Below are positions 38,429-47,718 of a stretch of DNA of 64,000 nt, piece by piece. This DNA comes from Glutamicibacter nicotianae (GTDB lineage: Bacteria > Actinomycetota > Actinomycetes > Actinomycetales > Micrococcaceae), in assembly GCF_006539525.1 (NCBI RefSeq), contig NZ_BJNE01000003.1, positions 124,001-188,000 of the forward strand, written 5' to 3'. The notes under the pieces are model-generated. The model did not search any database, had not been told where the DNA came from, and saw only the letters and a list, made by a program, of their open reading frames with translations. Position numbers and translations under genes: made by a program. How positions within the stretch are numbered: the first letter of the stretch is position 1; the number at the start of each line of letters is the position of its first letter.

Positions 38429-38460
38429 ATCCTACCGGTTCAATCCCCATCGATGGGAAT
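38429..38460 (-). promoter_or_regulatory. glmS promoter with near-palindrome
   Basis: Minus-strand TAGGAT (38434 to 38429) ends seven bases before the glmS ATG. Eight bases further upstream lies the near-palindrome ATCCCCATCGATGGGAAT (38443-38460; 8 of 9 pairs match) in the -35 region, a possible regulator site. Confidence 0.4.
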
Positions 38461-38570
38461 AATCGTGGCACAGCACTCAAAATTACCTATGTCTTAGCTC
38501 ACCAGGCCGCCGTATTTGACCGAAACTAATTGCCTTGTTGATTTTGTTAATTGGGATGTGGAGCATATTC

Positions 38571-39548
38571 TTGGCAGAATTTACCCTCGTGGAACCACAC
38601 GGAACACTAGAATCATCCATCTCGCCGTTTGTTGAACTTGAACGAGAGACATGGGCGCGACTGTCCAACAAGATGGAACAGCCGCTGAACTACTCCGACA
38701 TCGAACGTCTTCGCGGCCTCGGCGATCAGCTGGACCTCCAGGAGGTCCGCGACGTCTACCTGCCACTGAGCCGCCTGCTGTCACTGTACGTGGAGGGAGC
38801 CGGTGCAACGCATCAGGCGACTACTACCTTCCTGGGTGAGCAGACCAATCGGACGCCTTTTGTCATTGGCGTCGCCGGATCCGTTGCCGTGGGAAAATCC
38901 ACGACCGCTCGTGTATTGCAGGAAATGCTGCGCCGCTGGCCGCATACTCCTGATGTCCAGCTCATCACCACTGACGGTTTCCTGTACCCCAATGCGGAGC
39001 TTGAGCGCCGCGGCATCATGCACCGCAAGGGTTTCCCTGAATCCTATGACCGTCGTGCATTGCTGCGCTTCGTCTCGGCAGTGAAGTCTGGTGCCCCAGA
39101 AGTCAGTGCCCCGGTGTATTCGCACCTGACCTACGACATCATCCCGGGGGAGCGCAATGTAATCCGCTCGCCGCAGGTGCTCATTGTCGAGGGATTGAAC
39201 GTGCTGCAGCCGGCGCGAACTCGTTCCGATGGAACCGTGGGACTCGCGCTGAGCGATTTCTTCGACTTCTCCGTATATGTCGATGCACGTACGGCGGATA
39301 TCGAAGAGTGGTACATCAAAAGATTCATGCGCCTGCGCTCGGGAGCCTTCTCCGACCCGGCGAGCTACTTCCATCGCTATTCCCAGCTCACCGATGTGGA
39401 AGCGCGGGAAACCGCGCACGGCATTTGGAAGCGCATCAATGAACCGAATCTCAAGGAGAACGTCTTGCCCACGCGAGGACGGGCGCAATTGGTACTGCGC
39501 AAATCAGCCGATCATTCGGTGCGGCGAATGCTGTTGCGGAAAATCTAG
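38571..39548 (+). CDS. coaA: Type I pantothenate kinase
   Basis: ATP-dependent phosphorylation of pantothenate, the first step of CoA synthesis. 325 residues; Walker [13 protein letters not shown] (100-111), [28 protein letters not shown] and [12 protein letters not shown] are canonical. TTG 38571 is chosen because TGGAG (38559-38563) lies 7 bases upstream; the open frame continues to 38535. Divergent from glmS, mscL follows. Confidence 0.95.
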   Translation: MAEFTLVEPHGTLESSISPFVELERETWARLSNKMEQPLNYSDIERLRGLGDQLDLQEVRDVYLPLSRLLSLYVEGAGATHQATTTFLGEQTNRTPFVIGVAGSVAVGKSTTARVLQEMLRRWPHTPDVQLITTDGFLYPNAELERRGIMHRKGFPESYDRRALLRFVSAVKSGAPEVSAPVYSHLTYDIIPGERNVIRSPQVLIVEGLNVLQPARTRSDGTVGLALSDFFDFSVYVDARTADIEEWYIKRFMRLRSGAFSDPASYFHRYSQLTDVEARETAHGIWKRINEPNLKENVLPTRGRAQLVLRKSADHSVRRMLLRKI

Positions 39549-39646
39549 GCTTCTTCAGCCGATTTTTAAGCAAACGAATTCTGTGAATTTGCCGAACTAT
39601 TGGAAATCGCTCCACAAAATTGTATCGGTGCTGTGATTTTCCTGTG

Positions 39647-39652
39647 TATGCT
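39647..39652 (+). promoter_or_regulatory. -10 box of leaderless mscL mRNA
   Basis: TATGCT ends six bases before ATG 39659; the preceding TGTG resembles an extended -10. No Shine-Dalgarno is present. Confidence 0.5.
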
Positions 39653-39658
39653 CTAACC

Positions 39659-40057
39659 ATGCTAAAAGGTTTCCGCGATTTTATTATGAAGGGCAACGTT
39701 GTCGATTTGGCCGTTGCCGTTGTTATCGGCGCTGCCTTCGGCGCCGTAGTTACCGCCTTGGTCGACAATGTGCTGATGCCGTTGATTGCCGCCCTGGTTG
39801 GTTCACCAAGCTTCGACGACTTCCTGTTGCTCACTATTAACGGGGTAGAGATCAAGTTCGGCGTCTTCCTGACCGCGCTGGTCAACTTCCTGCTGATTGC
39901 CGCAGCCGTTTACTTCGCGTTGGTTCTGCCAATGACCAAGCTGAACGAGCGCATCGCAGCGCGCCGTGCTGCAGGTGCAGAAGAGCCTGAGGAAGAAGTA
40001 GATCCACAGCTGGAGCTGCTTGCCCAGATCCGCGATGAGCTGAAGACTCTTCGCTAA
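39659..40057 (+). CDS. mscL: Large-conductance mechanosensitive channel
   Basis: Opens on hypo-osmotic shock to release solutes. 132 residues: N-terminal amphipathic MLKGFRDFIMKGN, TM1 VVDLAVAVVIGAAFGAVVTA with the pore constriction, periplasmic loop, TM2 FLTALVNFLLIAAAVYFALV and a charged C-terminal helix. ATG 39659 is the family start. Transcription likely leaderless; a terminator follows at once. Confidence 0.96.
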   Translation: MLKGFRDFIMKGNVVDLAVAVVIGAAFGAVVTALVDNVLMPLIAALVGSPSFDDFLLLTINGVEIKFGVFLTALVNFLLIAAAVYFALVLPMTKLNERIAARRAAGAEEPEEEVDPQLELLAQIRDELKTLR

Positions 40058-40080
40058 CCCCCGATAAAACATCCGTCTTC

Positions 40081-40123
40081 AAGGAGCGGGTTCGAACAGC
40101 AAAGTTGTTCGTACCCGCTCCTT
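40081..40123 (+). terminator. Hairpin terminator after mscL
   Basis: Arms 40081-40098 and 40106-40123 pair over 17-18 positions with a small internal irregularity; the tail CCGGCTTT is short in T. Confidence 0.7.
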
Positions 40124-40203
40124 CCGGCTTTAACCAGCATCATGTGCCGAACTGCGCATGGGTGAACAAGGCAAGTGGTTCAGAAAAGTGCGAAGATGAA
40201 TGG

Positions 40204-41403
40204 GTGAACTCCGAAGCGCTTGAAGAAAGCAACCTGACAAACAGCACCAGCAGTGCACAGGCGATCGGCTTTGAACGCCGCGCAGTCATTGACCTGTCGG
40301 CCATCCGCAACAACGTCAAGCAGATTTCTGATGTTGTGGCCCCAGCTGCAGTCATGGCCGTCGTCAAAGCTGACGCGTACGGGCACGGTGCCATCCCGGT
40401 AGCCAAGGCTGCCTTGGAAGGCGGAGCCCGGTGGATAGGTTGCGCCCATGTCACTGAAGCACTCGCCCTGCGCGACGCGGGAGTCGATGCGCCCATGATG
40501 GCTTGGCTGCATACCGAAGACACCCCGTTCGAGGCCGCCATTGACGCCGGTCTTGACCTCGGTGTTTCAGGCTGGGAACTTGAATACGTTGCCGCCGCGG
40601 CTCGTGCTGTGCAGACTCCGGCACGGATCCATATCAAGGTAGATACCGGGCTTGGCCGCAATGGCTCCACCATGGATGCCCTGCCGGATCTGCTGAACCG
40701 CGCCAGCGATTTCCAGGAAGAAGGGTTATTGCGTGTAGTTGGCATCTTCTCCCACCTGGCGGTGGCAGATGAACCTGAACGCCCGGAAACCGATGAGCAG
40801 CTGGAAGTCTTCGACAGGGCCATAGAACTGGTGGAAGCTGCTGGCTTCGATTTGGAAGTGCGTCATATCGCCAACACTCCTGGCATCCTTTCTCGACCGG
40901 ATTCACATCACGAAATGGTGCGCCTGGGTCTGGGCCTGTATGGACTTAGCCCGTTTGACGGTGAATCGCCAGAGAGCTTCGGGCTGCGCCCAGCCATGAC
41001 AGTGAAGACCCGGGTTGCGAATGTCAAGAAGGTTCACCCGGGGCAGGGTGTTTCCTATGGCCTGAATTACAAGACCGAAGGGGAAACCTACCTCGGCCTG
41101 ATCCCCATGGGTTATGCCGATGGACTGCCAAGGATCGCAACCGGTGCTCCGGTGACTGTCAATGGGCGCACCTATCCAGTACGTGGTCGCATTGCCATGG
41201 ACCAGTGCGTCATCGATTTGGGATCAGATATCAACCCAGAAGAATTCCTGGGAGCTGAAGCAATTATCTTCGGTGACGGCGGGCAGTCGGTCAACACCTG
41301 GGCTTACGCAGCGAACACCATCAACTACGAAGTGGTAACCCGCATCTCGCCACGTGTACCTCGCTACTACATTGAAGGCAGCTGGGGTGAGGCCGGTGAA
41401 TAA
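40204..41403 (+). CDS. alr: Alanine racemase
   Basis: PLP enzyme making D-Ala for peptidoglycan. About 399 residues from GTG 40204; PLP Lys55 lies in VVKADAYGHG, followed by the TIM barrel (RIHIKVDTGLGRNG, GLGLYGLSP) and the C-terminal domain with GVSYGLNY carrying the catalytic Tyr and RIAMDQCVID. The start is uncertain: GTG 40162 is in frame, while 40105 lies inside the mscL terminator. The stop overlaps tsaE, so alr leads the tsaE-tsaB-rimI-tsaD operon. Confidence 0.94.
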   Translation: MNSEALEESNLTNSTSSAQAIGFERRAVIDLSAIRNNVKQISDVVAPAAVMAVVKADAYGHGAIPVAKAALEGGARWIGCAHVTEALALRDAGVDAPMMAWLHTEDTPFEAAIDAGLDLGVSGWELEYVAAAARAVQTPARIHIKVDTGLGRNGSTMDALPDLLNRASDFQEEGLLRVVGIFSHLAVADEPERPETDEQLEVFDRAIELVEAAGFDLEVRHIANTPGILSRPDSHHEMVRLGLGLYGLSPFDGESPESFGLRPAMTVKTRVANVKKVHPGQGVSYGLNYKTEGETYLGLIPMGYADGLPRIATGAPVTVNGRTYPVRGRIAMDQCVIDLGSDINPEEFLGAEAIIFGDGGQSVNTWAYAANTINYEVVTRISPRVPRYYIEGSWGEAGE

Positions 41404-41974
41404 CCCGGTATCGGAGTTCTCCTGCCAGCTCGATGACCTCACCGTCACCGAAGCAATGGGCGAAGCCTTGGGTGCTCAGCTCAAAGCCGGCGACCTCGTC
41501 ATCCTTACCGGTGCCCTTGGCGCTGGCAAGACCACGCTGACCCAGTCGCTGGGCGTGGGACTGAACGTCCGTGAAGGAATCATCTCCCCGACGTTCGTAC
41601 TGGCTCGCCAGCATCCATCACTTGGGGATGGACCCGGTCTGATCCACGTAGATGCCTACCGTCTCAAGGACCATGATGACGTGGACACCCTGGATCTTGA
41701 ATCCACGCTGGCAGATTCAGTTACCGTCGTGGAATGGGGCTTGGGGAAGGTCGAACACCTTACCGATTCACGCTTGGAAATCCAGCTGGATCGCGAAGCC
41801 CTGGCCGCACCAGTCGGCAATCCATGGGAAGAAGCTGAAGAGGAACTGGATGAGCCGCGGTTGTTCAGCCTAAAAGCTATCGGCCCGCGCTGGGACGAAG
41901 ATGCCTTTGCCCAGCTGAAAGATTCATTGCTGTCTGCGGTTGCTGCACAGCGCACGGAAGAAAAACATGTCTAA
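41396..41974 (+). CDS. tsaE: tRNA t6A synthesis ATPase TsaE
   Basis: ATPase partner of TsaB/TsaD in threonylcarbamoyl-adenosine formation at tRNA A37. 192 residues; Walker A GALGAGKTTLTQSLG, ISPTFVLARQH, LIHVDAYRL and VVEWGLGKVE. GTG 41396 overlaps the alr stop by eight bases; GTG 41387 is an alternative. Its stop overlaps tsaB. Confidence 0.94.
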   Translation: MNNPVSEFSCQLDDLTVTEAMGEALGAQLKAGDLVILTGALGAGKTTLTQSLGVGLNVREGIISPTFVLARQHPSLGDGPGLIHVDAYRLKDHDDVDTLDLESTLADSVTVVEWGLGKVEHLTDSRLEIQLDREALAAPVGNPWEEAEEELDEPRLFSLKAIGPRWDEDAFAQLKDSLLSAVAAQRTEEKHV

Positions 41975-42644
41975 TTACTTAGCAATCGACACCTCTGCCA
42001 ACGCATCGGTGGCACTAGTTGACGAAACCACCGGTTTACTTGTCGACAAGCGTGTTTCCTCCAAGGGAAACGACCAGACCGAAACCTTGTCGGCATACGT
42101 CAAGGAGCTATTGGACACCCACGGCCAGAAGGGCCAAGACCTTGCGGGCATCATCGTCGGCGTTGGCCCGGGTCCTTTCACCGGCCTGCGCGTTGGCTTG
42201 GTGGCCGCGCGTACCTTCGGATTCGTATGGCAAGTACCTGTGCACGGAGTGATGTCGTTGCATGCGCTCGCCGAACAGGTGCTGGAGTCCAGCGATGTTC
42301 CTGCTGAATTCGTTGTCGCCTCGGACGCACGACGCAAAGAAGTCTACTGGGCACGCTACGACAATTCCGGAACCATGGTTGGAGGGCCGCACGTTTCGGC
42401 AGCGTCAGCTCTTCCAGCGATGCCAGTTTTCGGTGTTGGGGCCGGCATCTACGCCGAGCAGCTTGAGGAAGCCGGTGCCAAGCCAATGCCTGAGTCCTTC
42501 GAATGGATTGCCGACGCCGGCTTCCTGGCCCGCCGGGCATTGAGCGACCTCGCTGGAGGCAAGGACCTCTCAGATACTTCGCCTCAGTATCTGCGCGAAT
42601 CCGATGCCCAGATTCCTGCCTTCATGAAGCAGGCCAAGGCGTGA
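41967..42644 (+). CDS. tsaB: tRNA t6A synthesis scaffold TsaB
   Basis: Inactive glycoprotease-fold partner that dimerises with TsaD. 225 residues: YLAIDTSANASVALVD and VGVGPGPFTGLRVGLVAAR. Start ATG 41967 lies within the last codons of tsaE (eight-base overlap). Stop overlaps rimI by four bases. Confidence 0.95.
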   Translation: MSNYLAIDTSANASVALVDETTGLLVDKRVSSKGNDQTETLSAYVKELLDTHGQKGQDLAGIIVGVGPGPFTGLRVGLVAARTFGFVWQVPVHGVMSLHALAEQVLESSDVPAEFVVASDARRKEVYWARYDNSGTMVGGPHVSAASALPAMPVFGVGAGIYAEQLEEAGAKPMPESFEWIADAGFLARRALSDLAGGKDLSDTSPQYLRESDAQIPAFMKQAKA

Positions 42645-43132
42645 GCGAGCAGCACGAGGTTCTCCTGCGCCGCATGCAGCCAGATGATCTGCAAGCCGTC
42701 CATGATCTTGAGCAGCAGCTTTTTCCCGAAGATGCATGGCCCCTTGCCGGTTTCGAATCCGAGCTGGCGCAACGCGATACCCGCACCTACTGGGTCTATG
42801 AAGACGCTGGTCGAGTTGTCGGCTATGCAGGGCTTTGCGTGGTCTTGCCGATAGCCGATGTCCAGACCATAGCCCTGCACCCGGATTACCAAGGCCGGGG
42901 CTTGGGCCGCAAGCTGTTGTCATTGCTTGTCCAGACGGCCGGTGAGAAAAATGCACTGGATGTGATGCTCGAAGTTCGCTTTGACAACCCCACCGCCATT
43001 GGCCTGTATGAATCCTTTGGATTCACCACTATCCACCGCCGCAAGGGGTACTACAAGGGCGGGGTCGATGCACTAATTATGAGACTCCCGCTGGATGCAC
43101 AGCACGGACAAGAGGAAGAACGCAACGCATGA
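42641..43132 (+). CDS. rimI: Ribosomal-protein-alanine N-acetyltransferase (GNAT)
   Basis: Predicted to acetylate the N-terminus of S18 or other proteins. 163 residues; GNAT acetyl-CoA motif [18 protein letters not shown] and the C-terminal [26 protein letters not shown] start in a four-base overlap with tsaB; stop overlaps tsaD. This position in the tsa operon is the usual one for RimI. Confidence 0.93.
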   Translation: MSEQHEVLLRRMQPDDLQAVHDLEQQLFPEDAWPLAGFESELAQRDTRTYWVYEDAGRVVGYAGLCVVLPIADVQTIALHPDYQGRGLGRKLLSLLVQTAGEKNALDVMLEVRFDNPTAIGLYESFGFTTIHRRKGYYKGGVDALIMRLPLDAQHGQEEERNA

Positions 43133-44199
43133 GATTCAACGAACCCGTAGTACTAGGCATTGAGTCCTCTTGCGACGAAACCGGAGTAGGCATCGTGCGC
43201 GGCAACAAGCTTCTGGCCAACGCTGTCTCCAGTTCCATGGATGAACACGTGCGCTTTGGCGGTGTCATTCCCGAGATCGCGGCCCGTGCGCACTTGGAAG
43301 CATTCGTGCCAACCTTGCAGTCCGCGTTGGACACAGCCGAACTGGCTCTTGACGATATTGATGCCATCGCCGTAACCAGTGGTCCGGGCCTGGCCGGTGC
43401 CCTAATGGTAGGCGTTTCAGCGGCCAAAGCCTTGGCCCTGGCAACCGGCAAACCGCTCTACGGCATCAACCACCTGGTTGCCCACGTTGGCGTAGGTGTT
43501 CTCGAAGGAACCGTATTGCCACCGACCTTCGGTGCTCTGCTGGTCTCGGGCGGGCATACCGAAATCTTGAAAGTCACTTCGCTGACCAACGATGTGCAAC
43601 TGCTGGGCTCGACCATTGATGATGCGGCCGGCGAAGCCTATGACAAGACTGCTCGTCTGCTGGGCCTGGGGTATCCCGGCGGGCCAGCCATCGACAAAGC
43701 GGCCAAGGACGGAAACCGCAAGGCATTCCGCTTCCCTCGCGGCTTGTCCTTGCCGAAGTTCGTCGGCAGCGCCGCGAATCCTGGCAAGCACCGCAACAAC
43801 TTCTCATTCTCAGGGCTCAAAACTGCTGTAGCCCGCTGCGTAGAGCACTTCGAGGCCAATGGCGAAGAAGTCCCAGTCGCCGACATTGCTGCGTCCTTCC
43901 AGGAAGCAGTCGTGGATGTCATCACCTCGAAGGCCGTGCGTGCCATGCAAGAACAAGGCCTGAAGACCTTGCTTTTGGGCGGGGGAGTGGCAGCTAACAC
44001 CCGCTTGCGCGAACTGCTGGCAGCGCGTTGCACCTCGGCGGGAATCGAACTCGTGGTTCCGCCGTTCAGCCTCTGCACGGATAATGGCGGCATGGTCGCG
44101 GCGCTCGGCGCACAGTTGGTCGCTGATGGTGTGGCTCCGTCGGGCCTGGATTTCGCTACTGACTCGTCGCAGCCGGTCACGCAGATCACCTTGCGGTAA
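43129..44199 (+). CDS. tsaD: tRNA t6A transferase TsaD
   Basis: Transfers threonylcarbamoyl from TC-AMP to tRNA A37. 356 residues: [16 protein letters not shown], metal ligands His115 and His119 in [33 protein letters not shown] and a terminal Asp motif. Last gene of the overlapping alr-tsaE-tsaB-rimI-tsaD unit. Only TsaC (TC-AMP synthase) is outside the window. Confidence 0.97.
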   Translation: MRFNEPVVLGIESSCDETGVGIVRGNKLLANAVSSSMDEHVRFGGVIPEIAARAHLEAFVPTLQSALDTAELALDDIDAIAVTSGPGLAGALMVGVSAAKALALATGKPLYGINHLVAHVGVGVLEGTVLPPTFGALLVSGGHTEILKVTSLTNDVQLLGSTIDDAAGEAYDKTARLLGLGYPGGPAIDKAAKDGNRKAFRFPRGLSLPKFVGSAANPGKHRNNFSFSGLKTAVARCVEHFEANGEEVPVADIAASFQEAVVDVITSKAVRAMQEQGLKTLLLGGGVAANTRLRELLAARCTSAGIELVVPPFSLCTDNGGMVAALGAQLVADGVAPSGLDFATDSSQPVTQITLR

Positions 44200-44307
44200 G
44201 CGCAGATCTGCATTTCTTAGAACCGGATACTCGTACTGGTCCTCTAGTCCCTGGGAGGCTTAGGCAAATACCGGAACGCCATTATGCCTGTGCTTTCCGG
44301 TTCAGAT

Positions 44308-44345
44308 GGCCTGCTGCACGCTGGTTATTCAGCGTCCAGCAGGCC
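44308..44345. terminator. Hairpin between convergent tsaD and phosphoesterase genes
   Basis: GGCCTGCTG (44308-44316) pairs with 44337-44345, with inner ACGCTG/CAGCGT. No clear T-run on either side, so only a probable terminator. Confidence 0.55.
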
Positions 44346-44351
44346 TCACTG

Positions 44352-45536
44352 CTATGGAAGAGGAAGCGGCTCGTCGATCGGCTGGGCCTTGGTGCCCATA
44401 TCGATGCCCAGATCCTTGGCAAAGATGGTGCGGGTTCCGGTATAGACCCCGTCCCTATTCTCGTCGAGTTCGAAGACGCGGGCGCCACGAAGCTCGTGGT
44501 TCTCGGTACCGCCTAATCCGTAGGTGCCGAATCCGGTACCTGGCGCGTAGCCCAGCTCGATGCCGTAGTAGTCGCCCTTGAAGGTGTTGATGTGGTCGTG
44601 GCCGCAGTACACGCCACGCACATCTCCGCGTTCCTGCAGAGCAGTGAACATGCCCGAGTTGAACGCTGCGGTGTAGATGCCCTCGTTCTTGACTCCCTCG
44701 ATGGAGTGTTTCTTGACGGCCTTCTCATGGTCGGCATCATTCGAAGTGAACTGGGCTCCGTACCACATGTGGTGGTGCTCCCACAGCGGGATGTGGAAGA
44801 ACATCAATGACTGGACCTTGCCGTAGCGTAATTCGGTGGCCTTGGACGCGTCGCGGTACCACGCGATCTGCTCCGGACGTATCCAGTCGTAGGACATGAG
44901 CCCTTCGAAATCCTGGCCTCCAATGGCATCTGGCGCGTAGCGATTCGAGTCGAGCAGCCAAATGCCGAAGGCGGGCTTGGCGTTCTTGGACGAAGCGATC
45001 AAAAGCTGGGAGTTCGACTCGCCCTGGATCTTGTCATTCTTCGCGTTGACATTGAACTCGTACCCGCGAATGAAATCGAGGATCTTGGCATCGGACATAT
45101 TCGTGCCGTTGGGCATCGAATCCTCGTCATGGTTGCCAAAAGTCAAAGCCCAGGGGATGCCCCGCGATTCCATTGGCTGCACCACGTTGTTGATAGCTTG
45201 CTTGACCTCAGTGACGGTTTTCGGCGAACCGTTGATGACGTCGCCGTTGATGAGTGCGAAGCCCGGCTTCTCGGTATCGAGCACCTTGTTCATCAGTTCA
45301 AGCGTGCGTCGGTCGGTGCGTGGCCCATCCTGGGTGTCATTGAACTGGACGATCTTGAATTTGCCGTCGGCAGCGAACTTGAGCTTCAGGGCAGATGCCG
45401 TGGACTTCTTGGCTGGAGCAGCAGCTGCTGCGGTGCCGCTGGCAGCGAACAGACCGGTAACCGCGGCAGCGGTGCTGCCAATCAATACTCCACGACGGGG
45501 GACAGGAGACGAAGTGCTCAAAGAACTGCCTTTCAC
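44352..45536 (-). CDS. Tat-exported calcineurin-like phosphoesterase
   Basis: 394 residues. The N-terminus has a twin-arginine signal (PVPRRGVLIG, Arg14-Arg15), a hydrophobic stretch and an Ala-rich cleavage region near 38-41. Metallophosphoesterase motifs follow in order: QFNDTQDG, INGDVING, GNHDE (134-138), FFHIPLWEH and GHDHIN. Family members include purple-acid-phosphatase-like and Icc-like exported phosphatases; the substrate is not evident. GTG start. It is divergent from the MFS gene with 212 bases between them. Confidence 0.9.
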   Translation of the reverse strand: MKGSSLSTSSPVPRRGVLIGSTAAAVTGLFAASGTAAAAAPAKKSTASALKLKFAADGKFKIVQFNDTQDGPRTDRRTLELMNKVLDTEKPGFALINGDVINGSPKTVTEVKQAINNVVQPMESRGIPWALTFGNHDEDSMPNGTNMSDAKILDFIRGYEFNVNAKNDKIQGESNSQLLIASSKNAKPAFGIWLLDSNRYAPDAIGGQDFEGLMSYDWIRPEQIAWYRDASKATELRYGKVQSLMFFHIPLWEHHHMWYGAQFTSNDADHEKAVKKHSIEGVKNEGIYTAAFNSGMFTALQERGDVRGVYCGHDHINTFKGDYYGIELGYAPGTGFGTYGLGGTENHELRGARVFELDENRDGVYTGTRTIFAKDLGIDMGTKAQPIDEPLPLP

Positions 45537-45721
45537 ATGAAATTAGTAGCCAGCTGCAAAGTGGACCGGCTGATAACTCCTAGAGCGTATGGATGTCTAG
45601 TGACCGGTTGGTGAACATTGGTAGTCCGCAGGCATTGTTGTGCATAAATAAAATGGGCGAACTTGCGTCTTTCGCGCTTGTGCCGGTCAGAACGTGGAAC
45701 GAGTCACATGATTCGCTAAGC

Positions 45722-45745
45722 TAAACATCAAACGTCTAATGTTTA
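45722..45745. promoter_or_regulatory. Inverted repeat over the MFS promoter, candidate GntR operator
   Basis: TAAACAT (45722-45728) and ATGTTTA (45739-45745) form a perfect inverted repeat around a 10-base centre. The right arm overlaps TAATGT (45737-45742), a -10 box six bases before GTG 45749. A repressor bound here would block transcription; the GntR gene in the same operon is the natural candidate. Confidence 0.55.
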
Positions 45746-45748
45746 AAC

Positions 45749-47020
45749 GTGATCGACAACTCCTCTGAATCAGTGCTTCCGCCAGGGGCCAACCTTCCGC
45801 GCAAATCCCCATGGCTGGCTGGTGCACTCGCTGTAGCAGCCGTTATTCTCGTGGGCCTGAACCTGCGCATGGGCATTGCCTCGGCATCGCCGCTATTCCA
45901 TGACCTGCAGGAGATGATGGGGTACGGGACATTCGTCGCTTCGTTGCTGCCCACCATCCCGGTTTTGTGCTTTGCCGTAGCTGGCGCGGCAACGAGCCTG
46001 GTGATCCGCTGGACAGGCCTGGAATTGGGCATAGCGCTGTCCTTGCTGCTGCTGACCGCGGGCTTGGCCTTGCGTGTCGTCGATTCAACCTGGGCATTGC
46101 TGGCCGGCACCGTGGTAGGCATGTGCGGCTTGGCCATCTGCAATGTGGCAATGCCATCGTTCATCCGTGAGCACCACAGGAATCGTGCTGCGTCGATGAC
46201 TGCTGCTTACACGACAACCATGTCCATCGGCGCGACGCTGGCCTCGGCGGTCAGCGTTCCACTGGCGGTTCAGGCGGGTTCTCCGACAACCGCCTTGGCC
46301 TTGTGCGCTATTCCCGCAGGCATGGCTTTGCTGGTCATGGTGCCGCTTTCCATTTCCGGGAAGGGTTCAGCCGTTGAAAAAGGCGCGCATGTTTCCCCGT
46401 GGCCGTTGCTGGCCACGCGCAAGGGCTTGCTGTTCACAACCGTTTTCGCCCTCCAGTCGCTGCTGGTCTACACCGTGGTCAGCTGGCTGCCGCACATTCT
46501 CATTTCGCGTGGGTTGGAGCCAGTTGATGCCGGATTGATGCTGGGCATCGTGCAGGGCGTCAGCATTCCGGCAGTCATGATCATGCTCTGGATGGCGTCG
46601 AAGCCGAATCTGCTGCGCAGTGCCTTCCTGCTGACAACCAGTTGCTCTGTCCTTGGCTTTATCGCGTTGCTGCTGTTGCCCGTGGGGCTTTCCTTGATCA
46701 GCTCGATCTTCATCGGCCTGGGTTTCGGGGTGTTCCCGCTGGTGATGCTCATGATCAGCCGCAGCGGCGGCAGCGCAGCGGAAACCACTGCACTGTCCAC
46801 CGTGGCCCAATCTGTCGGCTACCTGCTTGCGGCCCTCGGCCCTTTCGCACTGGGACTCATGCAAGGCGCTTTGGGGTCGTGGACGGCTGGCCTGGTGATC
46901 ATCATTGGCTTCTCCGTGATGCAGCTGTTGTTCTGCTTCAAGCTCGGCGGCTTGCGTACCGAAACCGATGAGCACCAGCTGATTGAAGTCGACAGCGATG
47001 CCGAAGTGGAGCGCTCATGA
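45749..47020 (+). CDS. MFS transporter (CynX/NimT-like)
   Basis: 423 residues with 12 predicted membrane helices; the NLRMGIASASPL segment after TM1 and the IREHHRNRAASMTAAYTTTMSIGA loop are typical of the CynX/NimT (cyanate/nitroimidazole) branch. The real substrate is unknown. GTG start lies six bases after a TAATGT box, suggesting a leaderless message. The stop overlaps the GntR gene by four bases, so the two are cotranscribed. Confidence 0.9.
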   Translation: MIDNSSESVLPPGANLPRKSPWLAGALAVAAVILVGLNLRMGIASASPLFHDLQEMMGYGTFVASLLPTIPVLCFAVAGAATSLVIRWTGLELGIALSLLLLTAGLALRVVDSTWALLAGTVVGMCGLAICNVAMPSFIREHHRNRAASMTAAYTTTMSIGATLASAVSVPLAVQAGSPTTALALCAIPAGMALLVMVPLSISGKGSAVEKGAHVSPWPLLATRKGLLFTTVFALQSLLVYTVVSWLPHILISRGLEPVDAGLMLGIVQGVSIPAVMIMLWMASKPNLLRSAFLLTTSCSVLGFIALLLLPVGLSLISSIFIGLGFGVFPLVMLMISRSGGSAAETTALSTVAQSVGYLLAALGPFALGLMQGALGSWTAGLVIIIGFSVMQLLFCFKLGGLRTETDEHQLIEVDSDAEVERS

Positions 47021-47691
47021 GCAAGACCCCGTTGCGTCCGCCGTTGTCCGAAGAGGTCGGAGGGAAGTTGCAGGCCGCCGTAGCCCAAGGCCGCTGGAAG
47101 GTCGGGGAACGGATACCGGCAGAGCCCGAGCTGATGGCTGAAATGGGTGTCTCCCGGGGGACCGTGCGCGAAGCCATCAAGGCGCTGGCCAGTACTGGCA
47201 TCTTCGAGGTTCGCCGCGGTGATGGGACCTATGTGCGTGCGACCAGCGAGATCAGCGGCACCGCTCAACGCGTGTTTCGAGACCACTCAGACCAGGACGT
47301 GCTCCAGGTGCGCTTCGCCCTCGATACCCAGTCGGCCCGGCTCGCAGCGAAAGCTGCTGATGCGAAAGTCATCGAAAAGCTGCGCGCGCTGCTGAGCCAG
47401 CGAAGCGAGGCGTGGAAAGCCCGGGACTATCCGGCCTGGGCGCAAGCCGATTGGAAGTTCCATTTGGAAGTGGCGCGGGCATCCGGAGTTCCGCTGATGA
47501 GCGATATCTATGAGAGCTTCGGGGATGTCTTCCACGGAACCAAGATGGTCCAGCGGCTTTCCGATGGATTCGATGGCTGCCTGCACGAGGGCCACGAATC
47601 ATTGGTGGACGCAATCCAGGCAGGCGACCCTGAAGCCGCCGCCAGAACCGTCATCAAGAACCTCGACTACTGCATGAGCTGGATGCCGTAA
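47017..47691 (+). CDS. FadR-subfamily GntR transcriptional regulator
   Basis: 224 residues. Winged helix-turn-helix at 10-75 (IPAEPELMAEMGVSRGTVREA, then FEVRRGDGTYV) and a C-terminal helical FCD ligand-binding domain with DWKFHLEVARASG and HEGHESLVDAI. Such FCD domains usually bind a carboxylic acid, often with a metal. Coupled to the MFS transporter; probably autoregulates through the inverted repeat at 45722-45745. Confidence 0.92.
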   Translation: MSKTPLRPPLSEEVGGKLQAAVAQGRWKVGERIPAEPELMAEMGVSRGTVREAIKALASTGIFEVRRGDGTYVRATSEISGTAQRVFRDHSDQDVLQVRFALDTQSARLAAKAADAKVIEKLRALLSQRSEAWKARDYPAWAQADWKFHLEVARASGVPLMSDIYESFGDVFHGTKMVQRLSDGFDGCLHEGHESLVDAIQAGDPEAAARTVIKNLDYCMSWMP

Positions 47692-47718
47692 TTTGCGACC
47701 ATTGCGGTCCTGCCCAAG

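Noticed and set aside
40081-40123. GGTTCGAAC segment resembling a tRNA T-loop
   Set aside because: It is one arm of the mscL terminator hairpin; no acceptor, D or anticodon stems surround it. No tRNA was found in the window.
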